The notes under the pieces are model-generated. The model did not search any database. It was not told the origin of the DNA and was given only the letters and a program-made list of their open reading frames with translations. A DNA stretch of 36,566 nt, taken from an uncultured Verrucomicrobiae bacterium. GTDB lineage: Bacteria > Verrucomicrobiota > Verrucomicrobiia > Verrucomicrobiales > Akkermansiaceae. Within the stretch, counting starts at the first letter, position 1. Each line of letters begins with the position of its first letter. The position numbers were made by a program, and so were the translations under genes. Positions 7,680 through 16,373 of this stretch are shown here, one piece after another. The DNA is taken from the NCBI GenBank assembly GCA_937957985.1, contig CALGOH010000234.1, positions 1 to 36,566 of the forward strand, read 5' to 3'.

Positions 7680-8371
7680 ACGAACCGATGATCCAATGCC
7701 GCGGTGTCTCGAAGACCTACTTCAAGGGCAGGACCGAGGTGACACCGCTCGAAGCGCTCGACCTCGACGTCCCGCGCGGGGAGTTCCTCGCGCTCATGGG
7801 ACCGTCGGGCTCGGGCAAGACGACCCTGCTCAACCTGCTGTCGGGGATCGACTCGCCGACGACCGGTTCGCTGGTCGTCGCCGGCGAGGAGATCGCGAAA
7901 CTTCCGCGGCGCCAGCTCACGGCGTGGCGGGCGCGAAACGTCGGCTACATCTTCCAGCTCTACCACCTGGTGCCGGTGCTGACCGCCTTCGAGAACGTCG
8001 AGCTGCCGCTGCTGCTCTCCGGCCTGTCCAAGAAGGAGCGGCACGAGCGGGTCCGGACGGCGTTGGAGCTGGTCGATCTCGGTGACCGCATCCACCACGC
8101 GCCGACCGAGCTGTCCGGCGGGCAGGAGCAGCGCGTCGCGATCGCGCGGGCGATCGTCGCCGATCCGCCGCTGCTGGTCGCCGACGAGCCGACCGGGGAC
8201 CTCGATCGCGGGGCGGCCACGCGCATCCTCGAACTGCTCCGCAGCCTCACCGAGGACCATGGGAAGACGATCGTGATGGTGACCCACGATGCGAAGGCCG
8301 CGGCGGCCGCCGACCGCACGCTGCATCTGGAGAAAGGCCAACTGCTAGAAGACGCATGCGTTCCTTCCTGA
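7676..8371 (+). CDS. ABC transporter ATP-binding protein (MacB/LolD/DevA-like)
   Basis: 231 residues, the usual length for a stand-alone ATPase of this class. Walker A GPSGSGKTT at 42-50, Q-loop in YIFQLYHLVPVLTAFENVELP, signature LSGGQ at 146-150, Walker B LLVADEP at 166-172 followed by TGDLD, and the switch His204 (MVTHD). The YHLVPVLTAFENVELPLLL phrase is typical of the MacB/LolD branch that works with FtsX-fold permeases, not classical exporters. ATGA overlap with the adaptor upstream; the next permease starts inside its last codons. Confidence 0.95.
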   Translation: MNEPMIQCRGVSKTYFKGRTEVTPLEALDLDVPRGEFLALMGPSGSGKTTLLNLLSGIDSPTTGSLVVAGEEIAKLPRRQLTAWRARNVGYIFQLYHLVPVLTAFENVELPLLLSGLSKKERHERVRTALELVDLGDRIHHAPTELSGGQEQRVAIARAIVADPPLLVADEPTGDLDRGAATRILELLRSLTEDHGKTIVMVTHDAKAAAAADRTLHLEKGQLLEDACVPS

Positions 8372-9504
8372 ATCTACTACGTCTCTCGTGGCTGCAGCTC
8401 GCCCGCCACCGCGTGCGGTCGCTGCTGACCGTGCTCGGCGTGGCGTCGGGGATGTTCCTCTTCACCGCGGTCGAGACCCTGCAGCGTTCGCTCGCCCGGG
8501 CGACCGAGGAGACCGCGGACGACACCACGCTGGTGGTGTATCGCGAGAACCGCTTCTGCCCGGCGACCAGCCGGCTGCCCGAGCACTACGCCGACGAGAT
8601 CCGCCGCATCGACGGGGTGCGCGAGGTGATCCCGGTGCAGGTGGTGGTGAACAACTGCGGCGCCTCGCTGGACGTGATCACCTTCCGCGGCGTGCCGGCC
8701 GGGCTGTTGACGAGGTTCGCGCCGGAGATCGAGATCATCGAGGGCAGCGAGGAGGCGTGGATGGCGCGCGACGACGGCGCGCTGCTCGGCGAGGTCTTCG
8801 CGCGCCGGCGCGGGCTCTCTCCGGGTGACCGCTTCGACGCGGCCGGGGTGACCGTCACGGTCTCGGGCGTCCTGCGTTCCCCGAACGCCCAGGACAACAA
8901 CGTCGCCTACGTGAAGCTGCCGTTCCTCCAGCAGGCGTCGCGCGCCGGGCTCGGCGTGGTGACGCAGTTCAACGTGCGCGTCGAGGACGCCGACCGGCTC
9001 GACGAGGTGTCCGCGGCGATCGACGGTGTCTTCCGCTCGGCGCAGGAACCGACCGACACCAAGCCTGAGAAGGCGTTCTTCGCCGAGACCGCCTCCGAGC
9101 TGATCGAGCTGATCGGCTTCACCCGCTGGCTCGGCGTTGGTGCGGTGGTGGCGGTGGCGGCGCTGGTGGCCAACGCGCTGCTGCTGATCGTCCGCGGCCG
9201 GGTGAAGGAGAACGCCGTCCTGCGCACGCTCGGCTATCCCGGCCGGGCGATCGCCACGCTGGTGGTCAGCGAAGGCGGCATGCTCGGGCTGGCCGGTGGG
9301 GTGGCCGGGGTCGCGCTGGCTGCCGGGTTCCTTCACTGGCAGAGCTTCACCATGGGCAACGAGGGGCTGACCCTCGCGGTTCGGCCCGACCTTTCCGTGG
9401 TGGTCATCGGCATCGGCTCCGGGCTGCTGCTCGGGGTGCTTGCGTCGCTGTGGCCGGCGGTGCAGGCGATCCGCCAACCCATCGTCCGCAGTCTTCGTCA
9501 CTGA
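8356..9504 (+). CDS. FtsX-fold ABC permease, first subunit
   Basis: 382 residues with MacB/FtsX topology: a cytoplasmic start (MRSFLNLLRLSWLQLARHRVRSLLTVLGV), one transmembrane helix at about 22-45, a large periplasmic domain of some 200 residues, and three C-terminal helices from about 255 onward. The VRGRVKENAVLRTLGYPGRAIATLVVSEG loop is the usual cytoplasmic coupling region of this family. It starts 16 bp inside the ATPase gene, indicating tight coupling. The periplasmic domain carries a Cys in RFCPATSR and another in NNCGAS, which might form a disulfide. Confidence 0.9.
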   Translation: MRSFLNLLRLSWLQLARHRVRSLLTVLGVASGMFLFTAVETLQRSLARATEETADDTTLVVYRENRFCPATSRLPEHYADEIRRIDGVREVIPVQVVVNNCGASLDVITFRGVPAGLLTRFAPEIEIIEGSEEAWMARDDGALLGEVFARRRGLSPGDRFDAAGVTVTVSGVLRSPNAQDNNVAYVKLPFLQQASRAGLGVVTQFNVRVEDADRLDEVSAAIDGVFRSAQEPTDTKPEKAFFAETASELIELIGFTRWLGVGAVVAVAALVANALLLIVRGRVKENAVLRTLGYPGRAIATLVVSEGGMLGLAGGVAGVALAAGFLHWQSFTMGNEGLTLAVRPDLSVVVIGIGSGLLLGVLASLWPAVQAIRQPIVRSLRH

Positions 9505-9507
9505 GCC

Positions 9508-10656
9508 ATGCTTCCCTTCAGCTACGCCGCCCGGAACCTGTTCCGCTCCAAGCCCCGCCTGCTCCAGACGATCGGCGGCAGCGCGCTGGTGGTGCTGCTG
9601 GTGATGGCGGCGGTGGCCATCAACCAGGGCATGAAGCGCGTGCTCTCCGCCTCCGGTTCGCCGCACAACGTGATCCTCCTCGGCGCCGGATCGGAGGAGA
9701 GCGTCCAGCGCAGCGAGGTGCCGGAAAGGGCGGCCGGCATCGCGGCGGCCAGCATCCCCGGCATTTCGGAGAATCTCGGCGTGCGCGCGGTCTCCGGCGA
9801 GATCTTCTACATGAGTTACCTCGGCCTGCCGGACGGAGGCAGGGCGGAGGCGACCTTCCGTGGGGTTTCGCCGGCCGCGCTCCACGTGCACTCGGAGGTC
9901 AGGGTCGCCCGCGGCGAGTTTCCGCGGCCGGGACAGGTGATGGTCGGCCGCCTCGCCTGGCGCACGCTCGGGATCGACGAAGATGCCCTGCAGGTGGGAA
10001 GCGAGGTGTCGATCCACGGGCAGTCGATGGTGGTCTCGGGGTTCTTCGCGGCGCCGGGCACGGTCTACGAATCCGAGATCTGGACGACGGTCGGCGACCT
10101 GCGGGTGCTCGCCCAGCGCGAGACGCTTTCGTGCGTGGTGATCCGTCTCGACGATCCGGCGGATTTCTCCGAGGCGGACCTTTTCGCCAAGCAGCGCCTC
10201 GATCTCGAGCTGACCGCGCTGCGGGAGACGGACTACTACGGCAAGCTTAGTAGCTTTTTCAGTCCGCTGCGGGCGATGGTCTGGGTCACGGCCGGGCTGA
10301 TCGCCGCCGGGGCGCTCTTCGGCGGCTTCAACACGCTCTACGCCGCTTTCGCCTCCCGCGTGCGCGAGATGGGCACGCTGCAGGCGATCGGTTTCGGCCG
10401 CGGCACGCTGATCTGGAGCCTGGTGCAGGAAAGCACGCTGGCGTGTCTGGGCGGCGCGCTGGTCGCCTCGCTCCTGGCCGTGTGGTTTTTCGACGGTGCC
10501 ACGGTGCCATTCTCGATCGGCGCCTTCGCCATCGAGATCGGTCCCGGCGCGGCGATCGCCGGGATCGGAACCGGACTTCTTCTCGGACTGGCCGGCGCGC
10601 TGCCGCCGGCGGTCCGTTGTCTCAAGCCACCGCTGCCCGTGGCGCTCCGCATGTAA
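9508..10656 (+). CDS. FtsX-fold ABC permease, second subunit
   Basis: 382 residues, the same length and topology as the preceding permease but clearly divergent in sequence: first helix about 19-41, a periplasmic domain, then three helices with the coupling loop SRVREMGTLQAIGFGRGTLIWSLVQES. It starts 3 bp after the preceding stop. The two subunits probably form a heterodimer energised by the single ATPase. Systems of this type move lipids, peptides or hydrophobic compounds or act mechanically on the envelope; the substrate cannot be read from the sequence. Confidence 0.9.
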   Translation: MLPFSYAARNLFRSKPRLLQTIGGSALVVLLVMAAVAINQGMKRVLSASGSPHNVILLGAGSEESVQRSEVPERAAGIAAASIPGISENLGVRAVSGEIFYMSYLGLPDGGRAEATFRGVSPAALHVHSEVRVARGEFPRPGQVMVGRLAWRTLGIDEDALQVGSEVSIHGQSMVVSGFFAAPGTVYESEIWTTVGDLRVLAQRETLSCVVIRLDDPADFSEADLFAKQRLDLELTALRETDYYGKLSSFFSPLRAMVWVTAGLIAAGALFGGFNTLYAAFASRVREMGTLQAIGFGRGTLIWSLVQESTLACLGGALVASLLAVWFFDGATVPFSIGAFAIEIGPGAAIAGIGTGLLLGLAGALPPAVRCLKPPLPVALRM

Positions 10657-10675
10657 TCCTCAACCCAAGAAAACA

Positions 10676-11209
10676 ATGATAGTGAAACACACCACCCTGT
10701 TGTTCGCCGCCGTCCTCCTGGCAGCGTGCGAGAAGTCCGAAATCGTCCAGTCCACTCCGCGGGCTGACGCGCCTGGCGCGGCCCTGGCCGCCGTGATCGA
10801 AGCCCGACCCGAAGGTGAGGCCTCGCCGATCCACCTCGTCCGGCAGACCGTCCAACCTGGCGACCGGGTCACCGTCCGCGGGCGGGTGATGGGAAATCCG
10901 AGCCCGTTCGTCGAAGGCCGGTCCGCCTTCATCCTGGGTGATCCCGAGGTGCTCACGCCGTGCAACGAGCGTCCCGACGACTCCTGCGAGACGCCCTGGG
11001 ACAACTGCTGCGACTCCAAGGAGGACGTCCAGCGGGGCACCGCGACGATTCAGGTGGTCGGCGAGGACGGACGCGTGCTGAAGGAGGGCATCGAGGGAGT
11101 CGGTGGCATCGAGAAGCTGGCAAAGCTGACCGTTTCCGGCACCGTCGCCGAGGGTTCGAGCGCCGAGCTGCTGGTGATCAACGCGACGGCCATCGAGGCC
11201 GGGGACTGA
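10676..11209 (+). CDS. Lipoprotein with OB-like segment and cysteine-rich loop
   Basis: 177 residues. Clear lipoprotein signal with lipobox LLAAC and lipidated Cys18. The segment about 56-75 (RQTVQPGDRVTVRGRVMG) looks like an OB-fold strand pair, and the final part (KLTVSGTVAEGSSAELLVINATAIE) has matching beta character. Between them lie Cys96, Cys104, Cys111 and Cys112 in the pattern PCNERPDDSCETPWDNCC, likely a metal or disulfide site. It starts 19 bp after the second permease and is the last gene of the transporter set, so it may be a substrate-binding or accessory lipoprotein. I recall similar PC...C.TPWD.CC lipoproteins in Planctomycetota/Verrucomicrobiota but cannot name a function. Confidence 0.75.
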   Translation: MIVKHTTLLFAAVLLAACEKSEIVQSTPRADAPGAALAAVIEARPEGEASPIHLVRQTVQPGDRVTVRGRVMGNPSPFVEGRSAFILGDPEVLTPCNERPDDSCETPWDNCCDSKEDVQRGTATIQVVGEDGRVLKEGIEGVGGIEKLAKLTVSGTVAEGSSAELLVINATAIEAGD

Positions 11210-11222
11210 GCGAAAGCGAAAA

Positions 11223-13277
11223 CTACGGCATCCGGAAGCGGAAGACCCTGCCGCTCGCCTTGTCGATGGCCATGATCTCCGTTCCTTCTGAAACGATGAA
11301 GGGCTGGAGATTCACCTGTTCTTGGTCGGCCAACTCCTCGATCCGGATGGCTCCCAGTGGCGTACCCTCGGAGTCGAACAGATAGACGAGGGGAGTGGGC
11401 GGATTGTGGGGGAAGGTTGCGGCGATCCGCTTTCCATCGAACGCAATCCTCGAGAGACCGGCGAAGCGGGAGAAATCGATCGTTCGGACGGGATCGCCGT
11501 CGGCCTCGTAGATCGTGATGGTTTCCGCGGGCAGATGGTTCGGGAGACGGGGGAACGGCGTGGTGAACCCGCCGGAGGTGTCTCCCTGGGAACTGTCGCG
11601 GACGGCGATCAGGCCGTTTGGTGCGCAGGCGACGTCGAGGATGTGCTCCAGCCACTGGCCGTCCTTGCGGTGACTCAGGGTCGCTGCGCGGCTGCCGTAG
11701 GGGTCGCGGTTCGACACCGCCACCTCGTTTCCGTAGCCGAAGAAGATGAGCTTGTCGACGTGCGGTTGGCTGACGAGATGGCCGGAGAACTCATCCGATG
11801 GCGGGACGAGCACCTTCGTCGTCCGCTTGCCGTCCGCCGAGAACCTCAGGTAGTGCCCGGCATGCGAATCTCTCTCGTCTTCCTCGTCGCCGTAGCCATC
11901 GGAAATCCGCACGAAGAATTCGCCCTTCCCGTCGACCGCGATGCAGGCCGAGTAGTGGCTGGTGTCGATGGTGTGCTCCTGCCCCGGATCGGCGGTCCTC
12001 AGGAGTTTGCCTTCGCTGCCGAAGATGTGGACAAGCCCGCCGTCGGAAGCGAGCGCATGGATCGTGGATTCGGGCCCGAGAGTGACCGCAGCGAGCCCGG
12101 ATAAGGGCGCGCCATCCGCACTATGGAGCTGGAAAGACGCGATTCTCTTCGCACCCACCCGTGGGAAATCCACGGGCGGAAAGGGATCTTCCTCCGCGGG
12201 GCGCTCCTCGGGCAGAGTCCACTTCTCGCGGGAAACTTCCAAGACCTGGTAGCTTGGAGTTTGGTCGTCATCCTCGGATTCGAGGATGTGAAACGTGGCC
12301 TTCTCTTCGGTGTCGCCGAACCATGCATCGAAAGTGGCGATCCAAGCGGGTGAGGGAGGGTCGGCGGGTTCGGGCACTTCGTCCTCCTCCGCGAAAGGGT
12401 CCGACTCTGCGAAAGGATCGATTTGGTCTGTGGAGGGTTTCTCGGCAAAAGGATCGGTTACGACCGGCGGCTCGGGATCGAGGATGCGAAACTTTGGGAA
12501 CGGCCATTCCTTGTCGGCCCCGTAGGTCCGGTGGCGGCTGGTCGCCCAGAGCGTCCGGCCGGCGCCATCGATTAGCTGGATGCAGGATGTGGACCGTGTC
12601 TCGGTGCTGTTTCCCCATGCGCTGTTGGATTCCAACAGCATCAGGGGATTGCCCTGGAAGAAGAGAATCTTGTCGGGCCATTCGTAGCCGGATGCGTCCC
12701 CTTGACTCTCCGGGATGAACGCCGCATTCAGCGTCCCGTCCCGCATGCTATGGGAGCGGAACAACCCGTCCGGCATGAGCAGGATCATCCGGTCGTTGTT
12801 AGCATCGAGCAGCAGGCGGTGGGCCCAATGCGCCGGGACGTAGTATCCCATACCGACCGACGATGGCGGACGATGGGTGCGTTCCTCGTGCATCGACACC
12901 CCCCCGACATCGAGGAAGGAAATGACGAAGTGTCCGGCGTCTTGGTCCGGATCGCGTTTCCCCATCACTCCCTTGGTGTAGGCGTAGCCGCCCACGACAC
13001 CGGCTTCATTCACGCAGCATTGCCAGAAGGTGTAAGGGAGCATCCGCTTCCATGCGATCTCACCGGTCGCCGAGTTTGTTAGGGTCGTGGTGGCGGGGCC
13101 GGCCCCTTCGCGATTGCACGGCTTCACATCGAGTTGCCAAGTCCCTTGCGGGGAGGAAACTCGGTATGGTTGGAGGGTTGGCACCATCGGCGGGTAGCCG
13201 GCGGGTGAAATGGGCGACAACACTGCGAGAAGCCCGAGAACCAGGAGTCGTGTTCTAACGTGGGGAAGTGCCTTCAT
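11223..13277 (-). CDS. Large secreted protein, probable beta-propeller-like, function unknown
   Basis: 684 residues from the ATG at 13277, which gives a signal peptide (MKALPHVRTRLLVLGLLAVLSPISPAG). The protein looks like a chain of beta-strands with repeated readout phrases (TIHALASDGGLVHIFGSEGKLL, CAPNGLIAVRDSS, RIAFDGKRIAATFP), as in propeller proteins reporting a stored value. A linker at about 280-315 repeats DPFAE three times among acidic and Pro residues. Two adjacent cysteines (QCCVNEAG) occur early. It converges on the lipoprotein gene with only 13 bp between stops. No family was recognised with confidence. Confidence 0.7.
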   Translation of the reverse strand: MKALPHVRTRLLVLGLLAVLSPISPAGYPPMVPTLQPYRVSSPQGTWQLDVKPCNREGAGPATTTLTNSATGEIAWKRMLPYTFWQCCVNEAGVVGGYAYTKGVMGKRDPDQDAGHFVISFLDVGGVSMHEERTHRPPSSVGMGYYVPAHWAHRLLLDANNDRMILLMPDGLFRSHSMRDGTLNAAFIPESQGDASGYEWPDKILFFQGNPLMLLESNSAWGNSTETRSTSCIQLIDGAGRTLWATSRHRTYGADKEWPFPKFRILDPEPPVVTDPFAEKPSTDQIDPFAESDPFAEEDEVPEPADPPSPAWIATFDAWFGDTEEKATFHILESEDDDQTPSYQVLEVSREKWTLPEERPAEEDPFPPVDFPRVGAKRIASFQLHSADGAPLSGLAAVTLGPESTIHALASDGGLVHIFGSEGKLLRTADPGQEHTIDTSHYSACIAVDGKGEFFVRISDGYGDEEDERDSHAGHYLRFSADGKRTTKVLVPPSDEFSGHLVSQPHVDKLIFFGYGNEVAVSNRDPYGSRAATLSHRKDGQWLEHILDVACAPNGLIAVRDSSQGDTSGGFTTPFPRLPNHLPAETITIYEADGDPVRTIDFSRFAGLSRIAFDGKRIAATFPHNPPTPLVYLFDSEGTPLGAIRIEELADQEQVNLQPFIVSEGTEIMAIDKASGRVFRFRMP

Positions 13278-13318
13278 CAGTAATGTCTGATGGATAGCCG
13301 AAATCCGCTCGGCACGCA

Positions 13319-13990
13319 TCAAGGATCGTCGGTCGTCCGTGGTTGCTTCGCCATCTCTCCAGCAAGACGGACGAACTGGGCGAGGTCGGTGACATCGCGG
13401 CCGAGGACGTGGCCGCGGATGCCGGCGTTGGCGGGGCCCTGGCCGTCGGCGATCTCCGAGTCGCCGACGTGGAGGACCTGGTCGGGGCGGAGACCGAGCC
13501 GGTCGAGCGCGTGAAGGAAGATCGCCGGAGAGGGCTTGCGGGCGCGGGCGGCGGAGGAGGGCAGGATCAACTCGAACCGGTCGGCGAGGCCGAGTTCGGC
13601 CAGCACACGGTGGAGTCGTTGGTCGAAATTCGAGACGACCGCCAGGCGGAATCCGCCGGCGGTATCGAGCGCGTCCTCGACACCGGGCAGGATGCGCCAC
13701 GCCGATCCGGACGCGTAGTGGTCGAAGAGATCCGTGAACATCGGGTCGGTGACCGTTTGTCCGACCGAAAGCTCGACCACCCGGCGCCACCATGCGCGCT
13801 CGGCGAGGTCGCCGTCGGAGTGGTGATCGAAGTCGGGCTCACCGGCTGTGGCAAAGGCGCGGATGAAGCCGGCCTGCAGGTCGTGATGCACGAGTCCGTG
13901 GCTGGCGAGGATGCGCGCGTAGGTGTCGCCGACCGGCTCGGCCGGGGCGATCAGGGTGCCGGCGGCGTCGAACAGCAGGGCTTCGATCAC
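13319..13990 (-). CDS. HAD-superfamily hydrolase (HDHD3/DREG-2-like)
   Basis: 223 residues. HAD motif I is FDAAGTLI with nucleophile Asp8; the usual second Asp is Ala10, as seen in the HDHD3/DREG-2 subgroup and in some dehalogenase-like members, so phosphatase activity is not certain. Motif II is VVSNFD, motif III Lys in RARKPSPAIF, motif IV HVGDSEIADGQGPANAG. A helical cap domain lies at about 20-100. Substrate unknown. It lies upstream of the large secreted protein (41 bp gap, same strand) and diverges from the DUF1080-like lipoprotein gene. Confidence 0.88.
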   Translation of the reverse strand: MIEALLFDAAGTLIAPAEPVGDTYARILASHGLVHHDLQAGFIRAFATAGEPDFDHHSDGDLAERAWWRRVVELSVGQTVTDPMFTDLFDHYASGSAWRILPGVEDALDTAGGFRLAVVSNFDQRLHRVLAELGLADRFELILPSSAARARKPSPAIFLHALDRLGLRPDQVLHVGDSEIADGQGPANAGIRGHVLGRDVTDLAQFVRLAGEMAKQPRTTDDP

Positions 13991-14067
13991 GCGGCGAAGT
14001 TGGAGCTCGGAGCGGAGATCGGCAATCCCCGGCTTGTGATCCTCGCCCGGCGGTTCAGCATTCCGGC

Positions 14068-14730
14068 ATGCTTCATCGTCATCTCATCCTCGGCGTCGCG
14101 ATCGGGGCCGGTCTCGCGGGTTGCCGCGAGCAGGCGGGTGATCCTCCGCAATCCGGGCCCGCGGCTGAAGAACCGGCCGAAGCCTGGATGCCTCTCACCG
14201 GTCAATGGCATGGCGTGGAAGGGGCCGAGGTCACGGAGACGGACGGTATCCTGCGTCTGGAGGCCGGCTATTCGCTGACCGGCGCGCGCTGGCACGGGGA
14301 GATCCCGAAGGTTCCCTTCGAACTCGAGGCGGAGGCACGACGGGTCATGGGCAGCGACTTCTTCTTCAGCGTCACCTTTCCCGGCCGCACCGATGCCGAG
14401 GCGGCGACGCTGGTGGTCGGCGGCTGGGGTGGGGGCCTGGTCGGGATCTCCTCGATCGACGGGCTCGACGCGTCCGAGAACGAGACCGCGGAGTTCATGA
14501 ATCTCGAGGACGGGAGATGGTATGCGATCCGGCTGCGGGTGAGCGCGTCGCGGATCGAGGCGTGGATCGACGGCGAGCCGGTGATCGACGTCCCGGTCGA
14601 GGATCGCAAGCTGTCGCTGCGGCCGGGCCCGATCGAGGTGTGCGCGCCCTTCGGCGTCGCAACCTGGGAGACGGTCGGCGAGATGCGGAACATGAGATGG
14701 AAACCTCTGCCGGAACCCCTTCAACCGTAA
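14068..14730 (+). CDS. Lipoprotein with 3-keto-disaccharide hydrolase (DUF1080)-like domain
   Basis: 220 residues. Lipoprotein signal with lipobox LAGC and Cys19. After a Pro/Glu-rich linker the domain (about 42-212) has concanavalin/LamG-like beta-sandwich features: WMPLTGQWHG, DGILRLEAGYSLTGARWHGE, FELEAEARRVMGSDFFFSVTFP, GRWYAIRLRVSASRIEAWIDGE. The IRLRV...IEAWIDGE phrase is a hallmark of the DUF1080 group, which is greatly expanded in Verrucomicrobiota and Planctomycetota and includes glycosidases acting on 3-keto sugars. The tail RNMRWKPL also fits. The exact substrate is unknown. Confidence 0.75.
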   Translation: MLHRHLILGVAIGAGLAGCREQAGDPPQSGPAAEEPAEAWMPLTGQWHGVEGAEVTETDGILRLEAGYSLTGARWHGEIPKVPFELEAEARRVMGSDFFFSVTFPGRTDAEAATLVVGGWGGGLVGISSIDGLDASENETAEFMNLEDGRWYAIRLRVSASRIEAWIDGEPVIDVPVEDRKLSLRPGPIEVCAPFGVATWETVGEMRNMRWKPLPEPLQP

Positions 14731-14797
14731 GGAAGAAGGGGAGATTGGGCTTGCATGCGCGGGGTGTCGGGCGTATCCCGCCGTCGATCAATATTCC

Positions 14798-14839
14798 GAC
14801 GCAAGAACGGAGTGGGTCGTGTACCCACTCTTTTGCGTC
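14798..14839 (+). promoter_or_regulatory. Two-stage hairpin in the nusA leader
   Basis: Inner perfect stem AGTGGGT (14811-14817) / ACCCACT (14823-14829) with loop CGTGT; outer perfect stem GACGCAA (14798-14804) / TTGCGTC (14833-14839). The structure ends 30 nt before the nusA ATG, and the inner stem is followed by CTTTT. It could be an attenuator or a target of NusA autoregulation, or a terminator of the upstream lipoprotein gene. Confidence 0.5.
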
Positions 14840-14869
14840 TCTGGACATCCCCTGCGCGCCACGCCAGCC

Positions 14870-16330
14870 ATGACCAACGACATCGTCGCTCTCATCGATT
14901 ACTACGAAAAGGAGAAAGGCATCGACCGTGACAAGGTCGTCGCCGCCCTCGAGTACGCCTTCATTTCCGCCTACCGCAAGATGGTCGCCGGCGCCGACGC
15001 GATCGAGGAGATCCGCGCCGACATCAACACCCGCAAGGGCGACACCCGCATCCACGCCACCCTGACCACCGTCGCCGACGACGACTACGTCGACAAGTTC
15101 AACGAGGTGCCGCTGTCGCTCGCGCAGAAGCGCAACCCGGACGCCCAGTTGGGAGACAAGGTGGAGTTCGACATCACGCCGAAGAACTTCGGCCGGATCG
15201 CCGTGCAGACCGCCAAGCAGACGATGATGCAGCGGCTGCGCCAGGCGGAGAAGGAGATGATCTACGAGGAGTTCAAGGACCGCGCTGGCGACGTCGTGTC
15301 GGGCACGGTGCGTCGCTTCGACCGCTCCGACGTGATGCTCGACCTCGGCAAGTTCGAGGGCGTGATGCCTTCCCGCGAGCGCGTGCAGACAGAGGAATAC
15401 AACATCGGCGACCGTATCCGCGCCTACGTCGTGGCGGTGGAGAACGAGGGCCGCGGTCCGGAGATCATTCTTTCCCGCAGCCATCCGAACTTCGTGCGCC
15501 GTCTGTTCGAGGCGGAGGTGAACGAAATTTCCGACCACACCGTGGAGATCCGCGGCATCGCCCGCGAGGCGGGCTACCGCACCAAGGTCGCCGTGTGGAG
15601 CAACGACCCGAAGGTCGATCCCGTCGGCGCCTGCGTCGGCCTCAAGGGCGCGCGCGTGAAGAACATCGTCCGCGAACTCAACAACGAGAAGGTGGACATC
15701 ATCCGCTGGAGCGACGATCCGGACGAGTTCGTCCGCGAGGCGCTCAAGCCAGCGGTGTTGCGCAGCGTGAGCATCGACGAGGAGAACCGCGTGGTGAACG
15801 TGACCGTCGACGAGGAGGACCTGAGCAAGGCGATCGGCCGTCGCGGTCAGAACGCCCGCCTTTCCTCGCGCCTGATGGGCTGGGACGTGCAGGTCCGCAA
15901 GGACGAGTCGAAGCTCGAGCAGTTCCAGGCCAAGGTGGCCGACGCGGCGCACTCGGTGGCCGAACAACTCGGCATCGACGATGCGATGGCGGACAAGCTT
16001 TTCCACGCCGGCGGCACTTCGCCGGACATGATCGTCGACATGCCCGCCGAGTACATCGTGCAGGTGCTCGAGATCGAGGACGAGCGCGCGAGGGAGATTC
16101 TGGTGCGGGCCCACGAGGTGGTCGGTCGCGAACTTCCTGCCGAGTTGACCGGCGAGCCGGCACCCGGTTCCGCCGACGAACCGGCTGAAGAAGTTTCCGA
16201 AGCCCCCGCCGAGGCCGCACCGGCCGAGGACGAAACCGAGGAAGCCCCCGCCGAGACCGAAGCGCCGGCAGCGGAGGAGCCTCCCGCCGGGAGCGAGGAG
16301 TCCGCCGAGACCAAGCCGGAGAACGCCTGA
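14870..16330 (+). CDS. nusA: Transcription termination/antitermination factor NusA
   Basis: 486 residues from the ATG at 14870 (MTNDIVALIDYYEKEKGID); the frame is open further upstream but that part covers the leader hairpin. Domains in order: RNA-polymerase-binding N-terminal domain (1-130), S1 domain (about 142-210, GDVVSGTVRRFDRSDVMLDLGKFEG), KH1 with the family motif VDPVGACVGLKGARVKNIVRELNNEKVDI, KH2 with AIGRRGQNARLSSRLMGWDV, then a short helical domain. The last about 65 residues are an acidic Glu/Ala/Pro tail. NusA binds RNA polymerase and controls pausing and termination. It heads nusA-infB-rbfA; the usual rimP is not found upstream in this window. Confidence 0.97.
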   Translation: MTNDIVALIDYYEKEKGIDRDKVVAALEYAFISAYRKMVAGADAIEEIRADINTRKGDTRIHATLTTVADDDYVDKFNEVPLSLAQKRNPDAQLGDKVEFDITPKNFGRIAVQTAKQTMMQRLRQAEKEMIYEEFKDRAGDVVSGTVRRFDRSDVMLDLGKFEGVMPSRERVQTEEYNIGDRIRAYVVAVENEGRGPEIILSRSHPNFVRRLFEAEVNEISDHTVEIRGIAREAGYRTKVAVWSNDPKVDPVGACVGLKGARVKNIVRELNNEKVDIIRWSDDPDEFVREALKPAVLRSVSIDEENRVVNVTVDEEDLSKAIGRRGQNARLSSRLMGWDVQVRKDESKLEQFQAKVADAAHSVAEQLGIDDAMADKLFHAGGTSPDMIVDMPAEYIVQVLEIEDERAREILVRAHEVVGRELPAELTGEPAPGSADEPAEEVSEAPAEAAPAEDETEEAPAETEAPAAEEPPAGSEESAETKPENA

Positions 16331-16373
16331 GCCGAATCATCGATTGCCCATCCAGACCCTCCAAGAGTCCCTG

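Noticed and set aside
8356..10656. Lipoprotein-releasing LolCDE system
   Set aside because: The adaptor/HlyD gene upstream and two divergent permeases fit MacAB/DevBCA-type exporters better than Lol, which has no HlyD partner.
14495..16114. Long minus-strand frame opposite nusA
   Set aside because: The plus strand encodes a full NusA with S1 and KH motifs; the antisense frame is the usual high-GC shadow.
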